Source: Comamonadaceae bacterium PBBC1 (GTDB lineage Bacteria > Pseudomonadota > Gammaproteobacteria > Burkholderiales > Burkholderiaceae_C). From it: a DNA stretch of 64,000 nt. The stretch is taken from the NCBI GenBank assembly GCA_002256145.1, contig NKIP01000003.1:1-64000 (forward strand). The letters are read 5' to 3'. A program made the position numbers and the translations under genes. Below the pieces are notes generated by a model. It saw only the letters and a program-made list of their open reading frames with translations. It searched no databases and had not been told where the DNA came from. Within the stretch, counting starts at the first letter, position 1; every line of letters begins with the position of its first letter. Shown here piece by piece: positions 54,314 through 62,285 of this stretch.

Positions 54314-55816
54314 ATGACCTACCTCCTCGCGCTCGACCAAGGCACCTCCAGCTCGCGCAGCATTGTGTTCAACCCCCAAGGCCAAATCGTGGCCATGGCG
54401 CAGCAAGAGATCACCCAGATCTACCCCCAACCGGGCTGGGTCGAACACGACCCAATGCAAATTTGGCAAACCCAGCTGGCCACCGCGCAAGAGGCCCTGG
54501 CCAAAGCCGGCATCAGCGCCGCCCAAGTGGCGGCCGTGGGCATCACCAACCAGCGCGAAACCACGGTGGTGTGGGACAAAAGCACCGGCCAGCCCATTCA
54601 CAAGGCCATCGTTTGGCAAGACCGCCGCACCGAACCGGCCTGCGTGGCCCTGCGCGAACAAGGCCTGACCGACACCATTCAGGCCAAAACCGGTTTGCTG
54701 GTGGACGCGTACTTTTCGGGCACCAAACTGCAATGGATTTTGGACAACGTGCCCAAGGCCCGCGCCCAAGCCGAGCGCGGCGAGTTGATGTTTGGCACCG
54801 TCGACACCTGGCTCATGTGGCACTTGAGCGGCGGCGCGGTGCACGCCACCGACGTGAGCAACGCCTCGCGCACCCTGCTGTTCAACATCCACACCCAGCA
54901 ATGGGATGCCGAGCTGCTGGCCGCCTTGCGCATCCCGCCCGCCATGTTGCCCCAAGTGCAGGCCTCCAGCGCCCAGTTTGGTCAGGTGCGCCCCGAGCTG
55001 CTGGGCCACGCCATCCCCATCGGCGGGGTGGCGGGCGACCAGCAAAGCGCCCTGTTTGGCCAAGCCTGCTTTGGTGCGGGCATGGCCAAAAACACCTACG
55101 GCACGGGCTGCTTCATGCTCATGCACACCGGCCACAGCGCTTTGCAATCGCACAACGGCCTGATCACCACCAGCGCTGCGCAAACCTTGTCACCCAGCAC
55201 GGCAGCACCGCAATTTGCTTTAGAGGGCAGCGTGTTTGTGGGCGGTGCCGTGGTGCAGTGGTTGCGCGACGGCCTGGGGGCCATTCGGCACAGCAGCGAA
55301 GTACAAGCCCTGGCCGAAAGCGTGCCCGACTCGGGCGGCGTGATGGTGGTGCCCGCCTTCACCGGGCTGGGTGCGCCCTATTGGAAACCCGACGCCCGAG
55401 GCTCCATCACCGGACTGACTCGTGGCAGCACCGTGGCCCACATTGCGCGTGCAGCCCTGGAAAGCATCGCTTTTCAAAGCGCCGCCCTGCTGCAAGCCAT
55501 GGGCCGCGACCTGACACAAGCCGGCCTGGCCCCGGTGCAAGAGTTGCGGGTGGATGGCGGTGCCTGCGTGAACAACCTGCTCATGCAGTTTCAGGCCGAT
55601 TTGCTGGGCCTGGACGTGGTGCGCCCAGAAGTGACCGAGACCACCGCCCTGGGTGCGGCCTACCTGGCCGGTTTGTCCACCGGGGTCTATGCCAACACCG
55701 ACGAGCTCAGCGCCCTGTGGCGCACAGAACGCCGCTTCAGCCCACAGCGCCTGCCCGACTACGCCGCCGAACAAATGGCCCTGTGGGAACACGCGGTGCG
55801 CAAGACCGTGCTTTGA
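54314..55816 (+). CDS. glpK: glycerol kinase
   Basis: This phosphorylates glycerol to glycerol-3-phosphate, the substrate of GlpD. The 500-residue product has [23 protein letters not shown] and the TYGTGCFML segment. ATG 54314 is preferred over a TTG at 54302. The start codons of glpD and glpK are only 44 bp apart, so shared control is likely. Confidence 0.97.
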   Translation: MTYLLALDQGTSSSRSIVFNPQGQIVAMAQQEITQIYPQPGWVEHDPMQIWQTQLATAQEALAKAGISAAQVAAVGITNQRETTVVWDKSTGQPIHKAIVWQDRRTEPACVALREQGLTDTIQAKTGLLVDAYFSGTKLQWILDNVPKARAQAERGELMFGTVDTWLMWHLSGGAVHATDVSNASRTLLFNIHTQQWDAELLAALRIPPAMLPQVQASSAQFGQVRPELLGHAIPIGGVAGDQQSALFGQACFGAGMAKNTYGTGCFMLMHTGHSALQSHNGLITTSAAQTLSPSTAAPQFALEGSVFVGGAVVQWLRDGLGAIRHSSEVQALAESVPDSGGVMVVPAFTGLGAPYWKPDARGSITGLTRGSTVAHIARAALESIAFQSAALLQAMGRDLTQAGLAPVQELRVDGGACVNNLLMQFQADLLGLDVVRPEVTETTALGAAYLAGLSTGVYANTDELSALWRTERRFSPQRLPDYAAEQMALWEHAVRKTVL

Positions 55817-55826
55817 AGTGCGTCCC

Positions 55827-57284
55827 TCACGGGTGACGGGGTCCTGAATCAGTCCAGCCCTGACGCAGCCCCTGGGCTTGCCAGGCCGCATATTCGGATC
55901 GGCGCAAGCGGTATCGCGCAATGCTGCCCTCGTGCAGCTGACGCAGTGCGTCCGTCAACATCAGCATGAACGCGGCTTGATCGGCCCCACTGACGATGCC
56001 TGAGGCCACTTTGGCCACCACCTCGGGCGTAGGTTGCAGCAGCCCTTTCACCACGGCTTGCACCGCCTGGATGAGCGCCTCCCGGTACTTGATCTTCAAA
56101 GGATCGGGCTCCACCATGGTTTGCGTGATGGCCAGGTAGCGCTGGCAAGAGCGCTCGTAAGCCCACACAAACACATCACGCAACAAATCGACCTCGTTGA
56201 GCTCGTCAACGCCCAAGGTGCCGTCGACGTAAGCCCGCTCCGGCACATCAACGAATGACAAGGGGCAAAGGTTGTTTTTGAACAGCGAAATGTTGGCCCC
56301 AATGCGCGAGACGCGTTTGTTGACATCTTCAAACGGCTGCAAATAAGGCAACTGCACCATCAGAAAAAAAGCCTGCTCAAACGGATCGGGAATGGCCGCT
56401 GCCTTGTTCAACAATTGCTCAAAGCCATCCTCGATGACTTGCGGCAAAGCTGCGGGGTGAAACACGGTGCCCGAAATCTCGACCGACCGCCGCCGAAGCC
56501 GACCACTGGCCTGCGGGTCCCGCATCAAATCCTGTGACAGCACGGCGTGCAGGTTTTGGAACGTGAACGCATCAAAGCCCACCTCATCGGCGTTCTCGAT
56601 CAGCATCTCGATGGCCGCTTTGTGGTTCAAAATCATCTGCGTTTCAATGGCGTCCTTGCCCGTGGCGATTTGGCCCAGTTCAATTAAATTTTGAGTGTCC
56701 AAGCGGCTGTAGGTGTTGCCCTCCAGCTTGGACGAAGCCCACGACAAATCCACGAGCAATCGGCTCAGAATGTCCCGGGCATAAGTGCCCGCTGGCCGTT
56801 CATTGGCTGCGGTGCGTCCCATCTCGTGCAACTGTCTGCGCCATGACGCTGACAAGTAAAACGTTTGGCCTGGCTGGTAAGCCTCTAAAAACTCACGCCG
56901 ATAGCCCACAGGGCGGCGGTGCATCAGCGGCAGCCGCACCTGATCGCGAATGCGAGCGCCCTCAGGGGAAACGTGGACATACAGCTCCGACTCAGCCGTC
57001 CCCAGCCAGGCCGCAGAGGCAAGACCTGCCGACTCACCCGCCTGCGCCAATGCAGGCATGTAAAGCCATGCCGTGCTCTCACCCTGAGCTGTCAAACGTT
57101 TCGCTTGAATGAGCTTTTGCAAGCGCCGCTGCAAAGTGCGGCGGTTGATCTTCTGCCCTTGCAGACGCTCGAATTCCTTTTCGATCTCAGCGATCTGCAA
57201 CCCGCCGGGCTGCGCCGCGACGATGGACTCGATCAGCTGAAGTTCTTCGGTCGGTAGGGTGCGTGACATCTTCGGCTTCTCCAT
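55827..57284 (-). CDS. Fic family protein with altered catalytic motif and HTH
   Basis: A 485-residue protein with an N-terminal winged-helix-like region, an inhibitory motif SSKLEGN (184-190) and a Fic core. The catalytic motif reads QPFEDVNKRVSR: the usual His is Gln316, and the GNGR segment is VNKR (VNKR is shared by one Fic subfamily). Without the His the AMP transfer reaction is probably lost. ATG 57284 is used; ATG 57269 with GGAGA upstream is an alternative. Convergent with glpK. Confidence 0.88.
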   Translation of the reverse strand: MEKPKMSRTLPTEELQLIESIVAAQPGGLQIAEIEKEFERLQGQKINRRTLQRRLQKLIQAKRLTAQGESTAWLYMPALAQAGESAGLASAAWLGTAESELYVHVSPEGARIRDQVRLPLMHRRPVGYRREFLEAYQPGQTFYLSASWRRQLHEMGRTAANERPAGTYARDILSRLLVDLSWASSKLEGNTYSRLDTQNLIELGQIATGKDAIETQMILNHKAAIEMLIENADEVGFDAFTFQNLHAVLSQDLMRDPQASGRLRRRSVEISGTVFHPAALPQVIEDGFEQLLNKAAAIPDPFEQAFFLMVQLPYLQPFEDVNKRVSRIGANISLFKNNLCPLSFVDVPERAYVDGTLGVDELNEVDLLRDVFVWAYERSCQRYLAITQTMVEPDPLKIKYREALIQAVQAVVKGLLQPTPEVVAKVASGIVSGADQAAFMLMLTDALRQLHEGSIARYRLRRSEYAAWQAQGLRQGWTDSGPRHP

Positions 57285-57638
57285 GGCTGAGCACTCTTTG
57301 TGTCGTGCAAATGGTATTGCGCGACAGTATTAACGCTGATTGTGTCGCGTAATGTGTCGCGCGTCAAAACCATTCTGTCGTTCAATGGGTGAATGGATGT
57401 CGCGCAAATTCAATCGGGTTGTTTTGACGGGTGCTTTGGCATCGCTAACCTGCTTTCAGCTGCCTGGTCTTTAGCAGCTTCAAAATATGAACCCATAAAG
57501 ACTACAATCTCATCCGCGCCGGATTTATTCCAGACCACTTGCCTGGGCGCACAACAAATACATGGCTAAAGCGTCACGCAGCGCCCTGATCCCGCACGCC
57601 GCCGACGTTCCAATCGTCTGCGGGAGAAGGAAAAAACC
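57285..57638. promoter_or_regulatory. long intergenic region with TGTCGCG-type repeats
   Basis: Upstream of the Fic gene (about 57299-57410) the word TGTCGCG or its variant/inverse occurs about five times (TGTCGTGC, GCGCGACA, TGTCGCGT, TGTCGCGC, GTCGCGCAAA). These are candidate operators for an HTH-containing autoregulator. The second half holds a -10-like TACAAT near 57509 and a CCCGCA/TGCGGG stem at about 57592-57625 before the next gene. Confidence 0.5.
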
Positions 57639-57908
57639 ATGGCCTACGCCACCATTGCGCTGCAAAACCAAACCCTCCAAATCCAGACCGTGCCCGGCTC
57701 GGGAATGATCAAGGTGCTGTTGCCAGAAAACGCCCCCTGCTTTTACAACCCAGCAACGGGCTTGTTCAGCACAGAACCCACCTCCGAGAGCGGCACACCC
57801 GACCTGGTCAGCCAACACCTGCCCGAGCTGAAGCAAAAGCTCAATGAGTTTGATGCCGCCCGACGCGCCGCCATCGCTGAGGCCAATCGGCTTTCTGCGG
57901 GCGTGTAA
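57639..57908 (+). CDS. small hypothetical protein
   Basis: Not recognised. An 89-residue soluble protein, beginning MAYATIALQNQTLQIQ, with no signal peptide; a helical C-terminus (LPELKQKLNEFDAARRAAIAEANRL) suggests a coiled coil. It has a good ribosome binding site (GAAGGAA) and precedes the DUF3293 gene by 59 bp on the same strand. Confidence 0.72.
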   Translation: MAYATIALQNQTLQIQTVPGSGMIKVLLPENAPCFYNPATGLFSTEPTSESGTPDLVSQHLPELKQKLNEFDAARRAAIAEANRLSAGV

Positions 57909-57967
57909 GCCCATCACATCCTCAAGCCCTGATCCATCCATGCGGTGAATTAACCAAAGCCATCACC

Positions 57968-58390
57968 ATGACCAACCAGCTGCCCGCCGAACTTTTTCAA
58001 GCCTTCACCGAAACCCACTACATCGTCCACCACCAACCGCCGTTCACGATGAACATCGGCGTGTTTTGCCCCGACCTTGAAAAGCTGATGGCCGAGCGCA
58101 AGGCCTTGTGTGCTGCTTTCATCACCGCATGGAACCCGTTTGCCCAACAGCTGAGCGACACGGAGAACGAAGCGCGACAGCACACGCTGAAAGCCAACCT
58201 CACAGAACGTGGCCTGGCTTTCATCGATGGCATCGGGCAACACCCCGGCAATGGCTGGCCCGGTGAACCCAGCGTGCTGATTCTGGACATGGGCCGCGAA
58301 GCCGCCAAAGCGCTCGCGGGTCAATATGAGCAATTGGCCTTTGTCTGGGCCGATCAAACGGCCGTGCCGACGTTGATGGTGCCCGATTGA
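57968..58390 (+). CDS. DUF3293-like protein
   Basis: A 140-residue protein matching the layout of the DUF3293 family: an N-terminal FTETHYIVHH, FITAWNP in the middle, and GWPGEPSVLILDMGRE, ending FVWADQTAVPTLMV. The function of the family is unknown. It may form a pair with the preceding small gene. It lies between the altered Fic gene and the AbiE-type pair. Confidence 0.8.
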   Translation: MTNQLPAELFQAFTETHYIVHHQPPFTMNIGVFCPDLEKLMAERKALCAAFITAWNPFAQQLSDTENEARQHTLKANLTERGLAFIDGIGQHPGNGWPGEPSVLILDMGREAAKALAGQYEQLAFVWADQTAVPTLMVPD

Positions 58391-58521
58391 AGTGGCCGTT
58401 TAAACAGGCATGCCCGACACCGATCGCGAATTTTTTGTTGGCGCCCACCTTTGTTGTTGATGCGTTTTGTGAAATCCCCCGCCTCAGCGAGCGTGCATTT
58501 TTGTTAAAGCATTCCTAAAAA

Positions 58522-58549
58522 TTGACATTGTTTGAAAAACGTTAATAAT
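58522..58549 (+). promoter_or_regulatory. strong sigma70-like promoter with possible leaderless start
   Basis: A perfect -35 TTGACA (58522-58527), 16-bp spacer and -10 AATAAT (58544-58549). The expected transcription start falls at about 58556-58557, exactly at the ATG of the next gene, with no ribosome binding site visible. Confidence 0.65.
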
Positions 58550-58556
58550 TTCTGAC

Positions 58557-59354
58557 ATGCAGACATCTGAAAAGATCAGGCAAGCCATCGCAGACAAGCC
58601 CCCAGGGGCCGTCTTCTCCAGTGCTGACTTTTTGTCGGTGGGGACTCGCGCAGCCGTTGACCAGACGCTCTTTCGGATGATGAAGGCAGGGACCATCGAG
58701 CGGGTCGCCAGAGGGCTGTATGTCACAGCGGGCCAGCGTGTGGACGCACAATCCATTGCCCATGCAATGGCACAAAAAACGGGGGAGAAAGTAGGGCTTG
58801 CGCCAGCCGCAGGAGCAGAAGATCTGCTGGTGGTGCCCACTTCGGGTCTGTCGCGCACTTTCAAGACCGCTGGGCACACCGTGCAATTTCGCCGCATGAG
58901 TCAAAGGAAACTCCAGCTCGCTGCCAGTCCCAAAGGCATGATCTTGCTGGAGCTGTGGACCCGGGGCATCAAAGACCTCACAACACTGGAGATCCAGCGT
59001 GCCACGGGTGACTGGGATGAAAAGGACATGGACAGCTACGCAGCGCTGATCCCCGCGTGGCTGCGCACCGTCATTCACCAAGCCAATGCGACACGCAAGT
59101 CCGTCAAGATCGGTTTATCGGGCGCTTATGACTGGTCAAACCCCAACATCAAGGACGATGTGTTGATCGGCCATGTGCTCGAAAAACACAAGTTCGAGGA
59201 TGTGGCCCGGTTGTGCTTTTACTACGGCGTCCCCAAGGTCAAGCGCGTTTTCAAGCGGTGTGCATTTGATCCCATGACCAGCGCCAGCGTGACCCGGATG
59301 CTGGGCAACATCAGCAAAGGCTTGCGAGCAGCAAAGGAGCCATCGAATGCCTAA
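58557..59354 (+). CDS. AbiEi-like antitoxin (DUF6088 type)
   Basis: A 265-residue antitoxin-like protein. The N-terminal winged helix (SEKIRQAIADKPPGAVFSSADF) and the following VDQTLFRMMKAGTIERVARGLY segment are typical of the AbiEi/DUF6088 group. The C-terminal part contains DVARLCFYYGVPKVKRVFK. In type IV AbiE systems this protein represses its operon and protects from the toxin. Overlaps the next gene by 8 bp. Confidence 0.87.
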   Translation: MQTSEKIRQAIADKPPGAVFSSADFLSVGTRAAVDQTLFRMMKAGTIERVARGLYVTAGQRVDAQSIAHAMAQKTGEKVGLAPAAGAEDLLVVPTSGLSRTFKTAGHTVQFRRMSQRKLQLAASPKGMILLELWTRGIKDLTTLEIQRATGDWDEKDMDSYAALIPAWLRTVIHQANATRKSVKIGLSGAYDWSNPNIKDDVLIGHVLEKHKFEDVARLCFYYGVPKVKRVFKRCAFDPMTSASVTRMLGNISKGLRAAKEPSNA

Positions 59355-60111
59355 GCTCAAACTGGATTTCATGCCAGAGGCGACTCGGCAAAATTTCACC
59401 CGACTCCAAGGTGACCCTAAACTGGTCGGCTTCACCTTGGTCGGCGGCACTGCACTGGCATTGCAAATAGGACACCGGATCAGCGAAGACCTGGACTTCA
59501 ATATTTTTGGACAGAAATTGCCCATCAAAGCTATTGATGGCCTCCTGGATGATTTGGCTTCAAGTGGCTCCACGATTGAAAGCCTGATCACAGCTGAACA
59601 AAAGCTGGGCTTCAAAATCAATACCTCAGAAAACCTGGATCACTACATACAGGATTACCTGATTGACGGCGCCAAGGTCACGTTTCACTCCCGCAATGAA
59701 AGCGATCGACCCAAGGCGCAGATTGCGTACTTAAAGGCCGCCCCCAAGGTGACGGTTTCTGAGGGAGGCTTTGATCTGCTGAGCGTTGAAGGGCTTCTTG
59801 TCATGAAAAGCATCGTTGTCTATGACCGCGTGAAGTCTCGTGATCTCTACGATTTGATGGTCCTCACCAGAGACCATGACTTCACCCTCGACGACATTTT
59901 TTTGGCTATCAAAAGCTATCAGCCTATCAGAAACAAAGACCCCGAACACTTCAAGAGCGTGGTCACCGGCGTGATCCCACTCGACAAAAATGATGAAGGT
60001 TTTGCCAGCATCCAGCTGAATGTGAAGATGGCTGACATTTACAAGTACTTCAAAAAACTGATCAACGACTACGAAATCAGGGCCGTCCAGCAAATGCGTC
60101 CAAGCTCTTGA
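59347..60111 (+). CDS. AbiEii-family nucleotidyltransferase toxin
   Basis: A 254-residue member of the AbiEii/AbiGii nucleotidyltransferase family, with the GGTALALQIGHRISEDLDF signature (Gly-Gly-Thr/Ser, then Asp-x-Asp) and DLYDLMVL with the supporting acidic residues. In related systems the enzyme modifies tRNA or traps GTP and causes growth arrest during phage attack. The base composition is lower in GC than in the core genes, consistent with transfer. Confidence 0.9.
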   Translation: MPKLKLDFMPEATRQNFTRLQGDPKLVGFTLVGGTALALQIGHRISEDLDFNIFGQKLPIKAIDGLLDDLASSGSTIESLITAEQKLGFKINTSENLDHYIQDYLIDGAKVTFHSRNESDRPKAQIAYLKAAPKVTVSEGGFDLLSVEGLLVMKSIVVYDRVKSRDLYDLMVLTRDHDFTLDDIFLAIKSYQPIRNKDPEHFKSVVTGVIPLDKNDEGFASIQLNVKMADIYKYFKKLINDYEIRAVQQMRPSS

Positions 60112-60127
60112 AGCACGCAAGGCTGTT

Positions 60128-60337
60128 TTATCGTGAACGGGCTTGGTGAATAGACGTCCGGGCTTTCGCTGCAATCGCCTGCAGGTGTGTGCGCAATTCC
60201 TGCTTGCTTACAAAAGTCTTGAAACGCCCCGCATCGATGTCGGCAATGCCCTCTTGGGCGGCGTTTCGTAACGCGGCAAGCCGGTCGGCATCATCGGCTT
60301 GACCTTGAACCAGCTTGTGGATGCGAAGATTTTTCAT
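60128..60337 (-). CDS. orphan ParD-like antitoxin
   Basis: A 69-residue protein whose middle, AALRNAAQEGIADIDAGRFKTF, looks like the second half of ParD-like ribbon-helix-helix antitoxins. There is no toxin gene next to it: the region upstream (60338-60480) carries only a gene-end fragment. Convergent with the AbiEii gene. Confidence 0.6.
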   Translation of the reverse strand: MKNLRIHKLVQGQADDADRLAALRNAAQEGIADIDAGRFKTFVSKQELRTHLQAIAAKARTSIHQARSR

Positions 60338-60376
60338 GGTGCAGATTGTGGCTTGGGTTTGGGAACGACAAAACGC

Positions 60377-60438
60377 CTATTCCTCAGACGGCGCAATCAA
60401 AGCCACCAAGCCCATGCTCATGGCCGCCAGATCGATCA
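60377..60438 (-). pseudogene. gene-end fragment ending ALIAPSEE
   Basis: On the minus strand this encodes IDLAAMSMGLVALIAPSEE then stop. It shares the AMSMGLVALIAPSE ending with a second fragment at 62945-63073 and about 26 of 28 bases with 61938-61965. It is the 3' end of an unidentified gene. Confidence 0.6.
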
Positions 60439-60484
60439 CTATTGATTCGGCCCTGTGAAGATTGAACTGCCCCTGTGTTTGTCG

Positions 60485-60570
60485 GTTGTAGGTCGGTGGC
60501 TTTAGCCCCGACATGCAGCCTACGCCCAAGCCAGCAATGTCGGGGCTAAAGCCACCGACCTACGGGATGT
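60485..60570. repeat. REP-like family A, inverted pair
   Basis: Two units at about 60485-60515 and 60536-60566 with the variant core GGTGGCTTTAGCCCC, in head-to-head orientation. They lie inside a 450-bp stretch without a gene between the orphan ParD-like gene and hicA. Confidence 0.8.
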
Positions 60571-60653
60571 CTGTGCAATAAATTTCAAACATCAGCGTGC
60601 CGGATCAATAGGTAGCCATTGCGCTGGTCGAGTCCTCCAAGGAAACACTCTGA

Positions 60654-60672
60654 ATGGGAAAAAATTTCCCAT
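60654..60672. promoter_or_regulatory. palindrome upstream of hicA
   Basis: ATGGGAAA and TTTCCCAT arms around three As (60654-60672), followed by an AT-rich stretch that may contain the promoter, 120 bp before hicA. A likely operator for HicB, whose C-terminus has a ribbon-helix-helix. Confidence 0.55.
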
Positions 60673-60792
60673 GCGTAATTTTTTGTACTAAATTATTCTT
60701 TAAAGCACCCGCAGGATACGCATCCATAACTTTCATGGCAGTGATCAGTAACTGGATCGTAGTTACAATTCCAAGCTGCCTTGGCTTAACAA

Positions 60793-61047
60793 ATGGCACA
60801 AGCTGACAAAATCATTGAAAAGATCAAGGCAAAGCCAACCCCAAGCAACATCAAGTGGGATGAGTTGGTTGCAGTCTTGAAGCATCTTGGCTACAAGGTG
60901 ATCATGAACAGTGGGTCGCGAAGAAAGTTTCATCACGCAGAGAAAGACAACGTGATCAGCTTGCACAAACCCCACCCGGGTAACGAGGTGAAGCCTTGTT
61001 ACATCAGGGAAGTTCGCGAGACGTTAGAAGAAATTGGCCTGATCTAG
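60793..61047 (+). CDS. hicA: HicA-family mRNA interferase toxin
   Basis: An 84-residue double-stranded RNA-binding-fold toxin with the conserved GSRRKFHH (catalytic His) and HKPHPGNEVKPCYIREV segments. No strong ribosome binding site precedes it. Its gene lies 14 bp before hicB. Confidence 0.93.
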   Translation: MAQADKIIEKIKAKPTPSNIKWDELVAVLKHLGYKVIMNSGSRRKFHHAEKDNVISLHKPHPGNEVKPCYIREVRETLEEIGLI

Positions 61048-61061
61048 GCGGAGAGATACGC

Positions 61062-61535
61062 ATGACAACACTGGAATACAAAGGGTACCAAGGCTCTGCT
61101 GAAGTAGACGCCGAGACGGATGTTCTTGTCGGCAAAATTCTTTTCATCACCGATTTGGTGACATATGAAGCAAAGACAGTGCAATCACTCCGTAAAGAGT
61201 TTCAAGCTGCTGTAGATGACTATCTTGAGACCTGCCTGCAGCTTGGGCGTGATCCTCAGCAACCATTCAGTGGCGTTTTTAATGTCCGTGTTGGCCCCGC
61301 TTTACACAGAGCAGCTGCGATCAGAGCGCAAAAGGATGGCGTGAAGTTGAATGCAGTCATGGTGAATGCATTAGAGCGATATTTGACAGACACTCCGGCC
61401 AAACATTCGCACACCCATGACCACACGGTCACTGTGAAGATCGTGTCGCTGTCACAAGTCAAGAGCCTTGAGCCACGCACTTACAACACGCAGCAGCCGC
61501 AGCAATTTGAAATGCACACACATGTCACCCATTGA
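61062..61535 (+). CDS. hicB: HicB-family antitoxin
   Basis: A 157-residue antitoxin. The N-terminal domain (YKGYQGSAEVDAETDVLVGKIL) is the partial RNase H fold of HicB and the C-terminal part (AAAIRAQKDGVKLNAVMVNALERYL) a DNA-binding ribbon-helix-helix. ATG 61062 follows GGAGAGA. The C-terminal tail is His- and Gln-rich (HSHTHDHT). It overlaps the next small gene by 14 bp. Confidence 0.93.
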   Translation: MTTLEYKGYQGSAEVDAETDVLVGKILFITDLVTYEAKTVQSLRKEFQAAVDDYLETCLQLGRDPQQPFSGVFNVRVGPALHRAAAIRAQKDGVKLNAVMVNALERYLTDTPAKHSHTHDHTVTVKIVSLSQVKSLEPRTYNTQQPQQFEMHTHVTH

Positions 61536-61824
61536 GCAACCCCTTTCGCTTGATCTGAAGTCTTTGACAGAGGTCTTGATCCGTCATTTCGACATTCATG
61601 AAGGCACCTATCAACTGAACCTGGGATTCAGGATTGGTGTTGGTGGTTTCGCCATGGATGGCGATCCCGAAGGCAATCCTTTGCCCGGCGCGATGGTGGG
61701 CGTTGAGAGCGTGTCTTTGGCAAGGATTTCCGAAGGGATGAGTGCGCCTAACGCAGTAGACGCAGCGTTGGTGAATCCGCCTTCAAAATCCAAAGCAAAA
61801 GCACGCGTCAAGAAAGTCAACTGA
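61522..61824 (+). CDS. third gene of the hicAB operon, unknown
   Basis: Not recognised. A 100-residue acidic-to-neutral protein starting MSPIEQPLSLDLKSLTEV, with HFDIHEGTYQLNLGFRIGVGGF and a Lys-rich end (SKSKAKARVKKVN). It overlaps the hicB 3' end by 14 bp in another frame, so it is translationally linked to the toxin-antitoxin pair. The fold is unknown; the N-terminal part could be a small alpha/beta domain. Confidence 0.72.
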   Translation: MSPIEQPLSLDLKSLTEVLIRHFDIHEGTYQLNLGFRIGVGGFAMDGDPEGNPLPGAMVGVESVSLARISEGMSAPNAVDAALVNPPSKSKAKARVKKVN

Positions 61825-61878
61825 CTGTCAAGCCAGCGCCAGCGACAGAACAGTCATGGTCCGAGACCCAGCCACCCA

Positions 61879-62253
61879 GTGGCCCGCTGCCCGGCCGCTA
61901 CCGCAGCACACAGGCGGCAACTCAGTGACGGGCCATCCTCAAACGGCGCAATCAAAGCCAGCAACGTAGGCGATGCAGAGCCCGGTGAAGCCTTTCACAC
62001 CACAGAAATCCCGGTGCGTCTGGCCCAACTGAGCAGCGAGCTGGTCTCTCGCTCGCAAGCCAAATGGGTCATGAACCGCGCCACACAGTTCAAGACCGTG
62101 GTGCTTGACTTTGAAGGCGTGGCCCACGTCGGCCAAGCCTTTGTGGATGAAGTTTTTCGCGTCTTTGCCACCGCACACCCGCATGTGCGGCTTAAAACCA
62201 TGGGCATGACGCCAGAGGTGGCCAAGCTCGTGAGCTTGTTTGGAGGGGCTTGA
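61879..62253 (+). pseudogene. truncated DUF4325 (STAS-like) gene
   Basis: The C-terminal 70 codons (SRSQAKWVMNRATQFKTVVLDFEGVAHVGQAFVDEVFRVF) match DUF4325, normally the last domain of a larger protein. The N-terminal part is missing, and the first 30 residues come from unrelated sequence, including a copy of the LIAPSE fragment at 61938-61965. No ribosome binding site was found. Probably a non-functional remnant. Confidence 0.65.
61938..61965. repeat. copy of gene-end fragment inside the truncated DUF4325 region
   Basis: 28 bp matching 60383-60410 with two mismatches. It marks the junction between unrelated upstream sequence and the DUF4325 fragment. Confidence 0.55.
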
Positions 62254-62285
62254 TTTGCAGCAGGCGAATGTCCAAAAACGAGGCG

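Noticed and set aside
57510..57640. Possible tRNA or structured RNA upstream of the small unknown gene
   Set aside because: Only a short CCCGCA/TGCGGG stem could be found; no cloverleaf or known riboswitch pattern.
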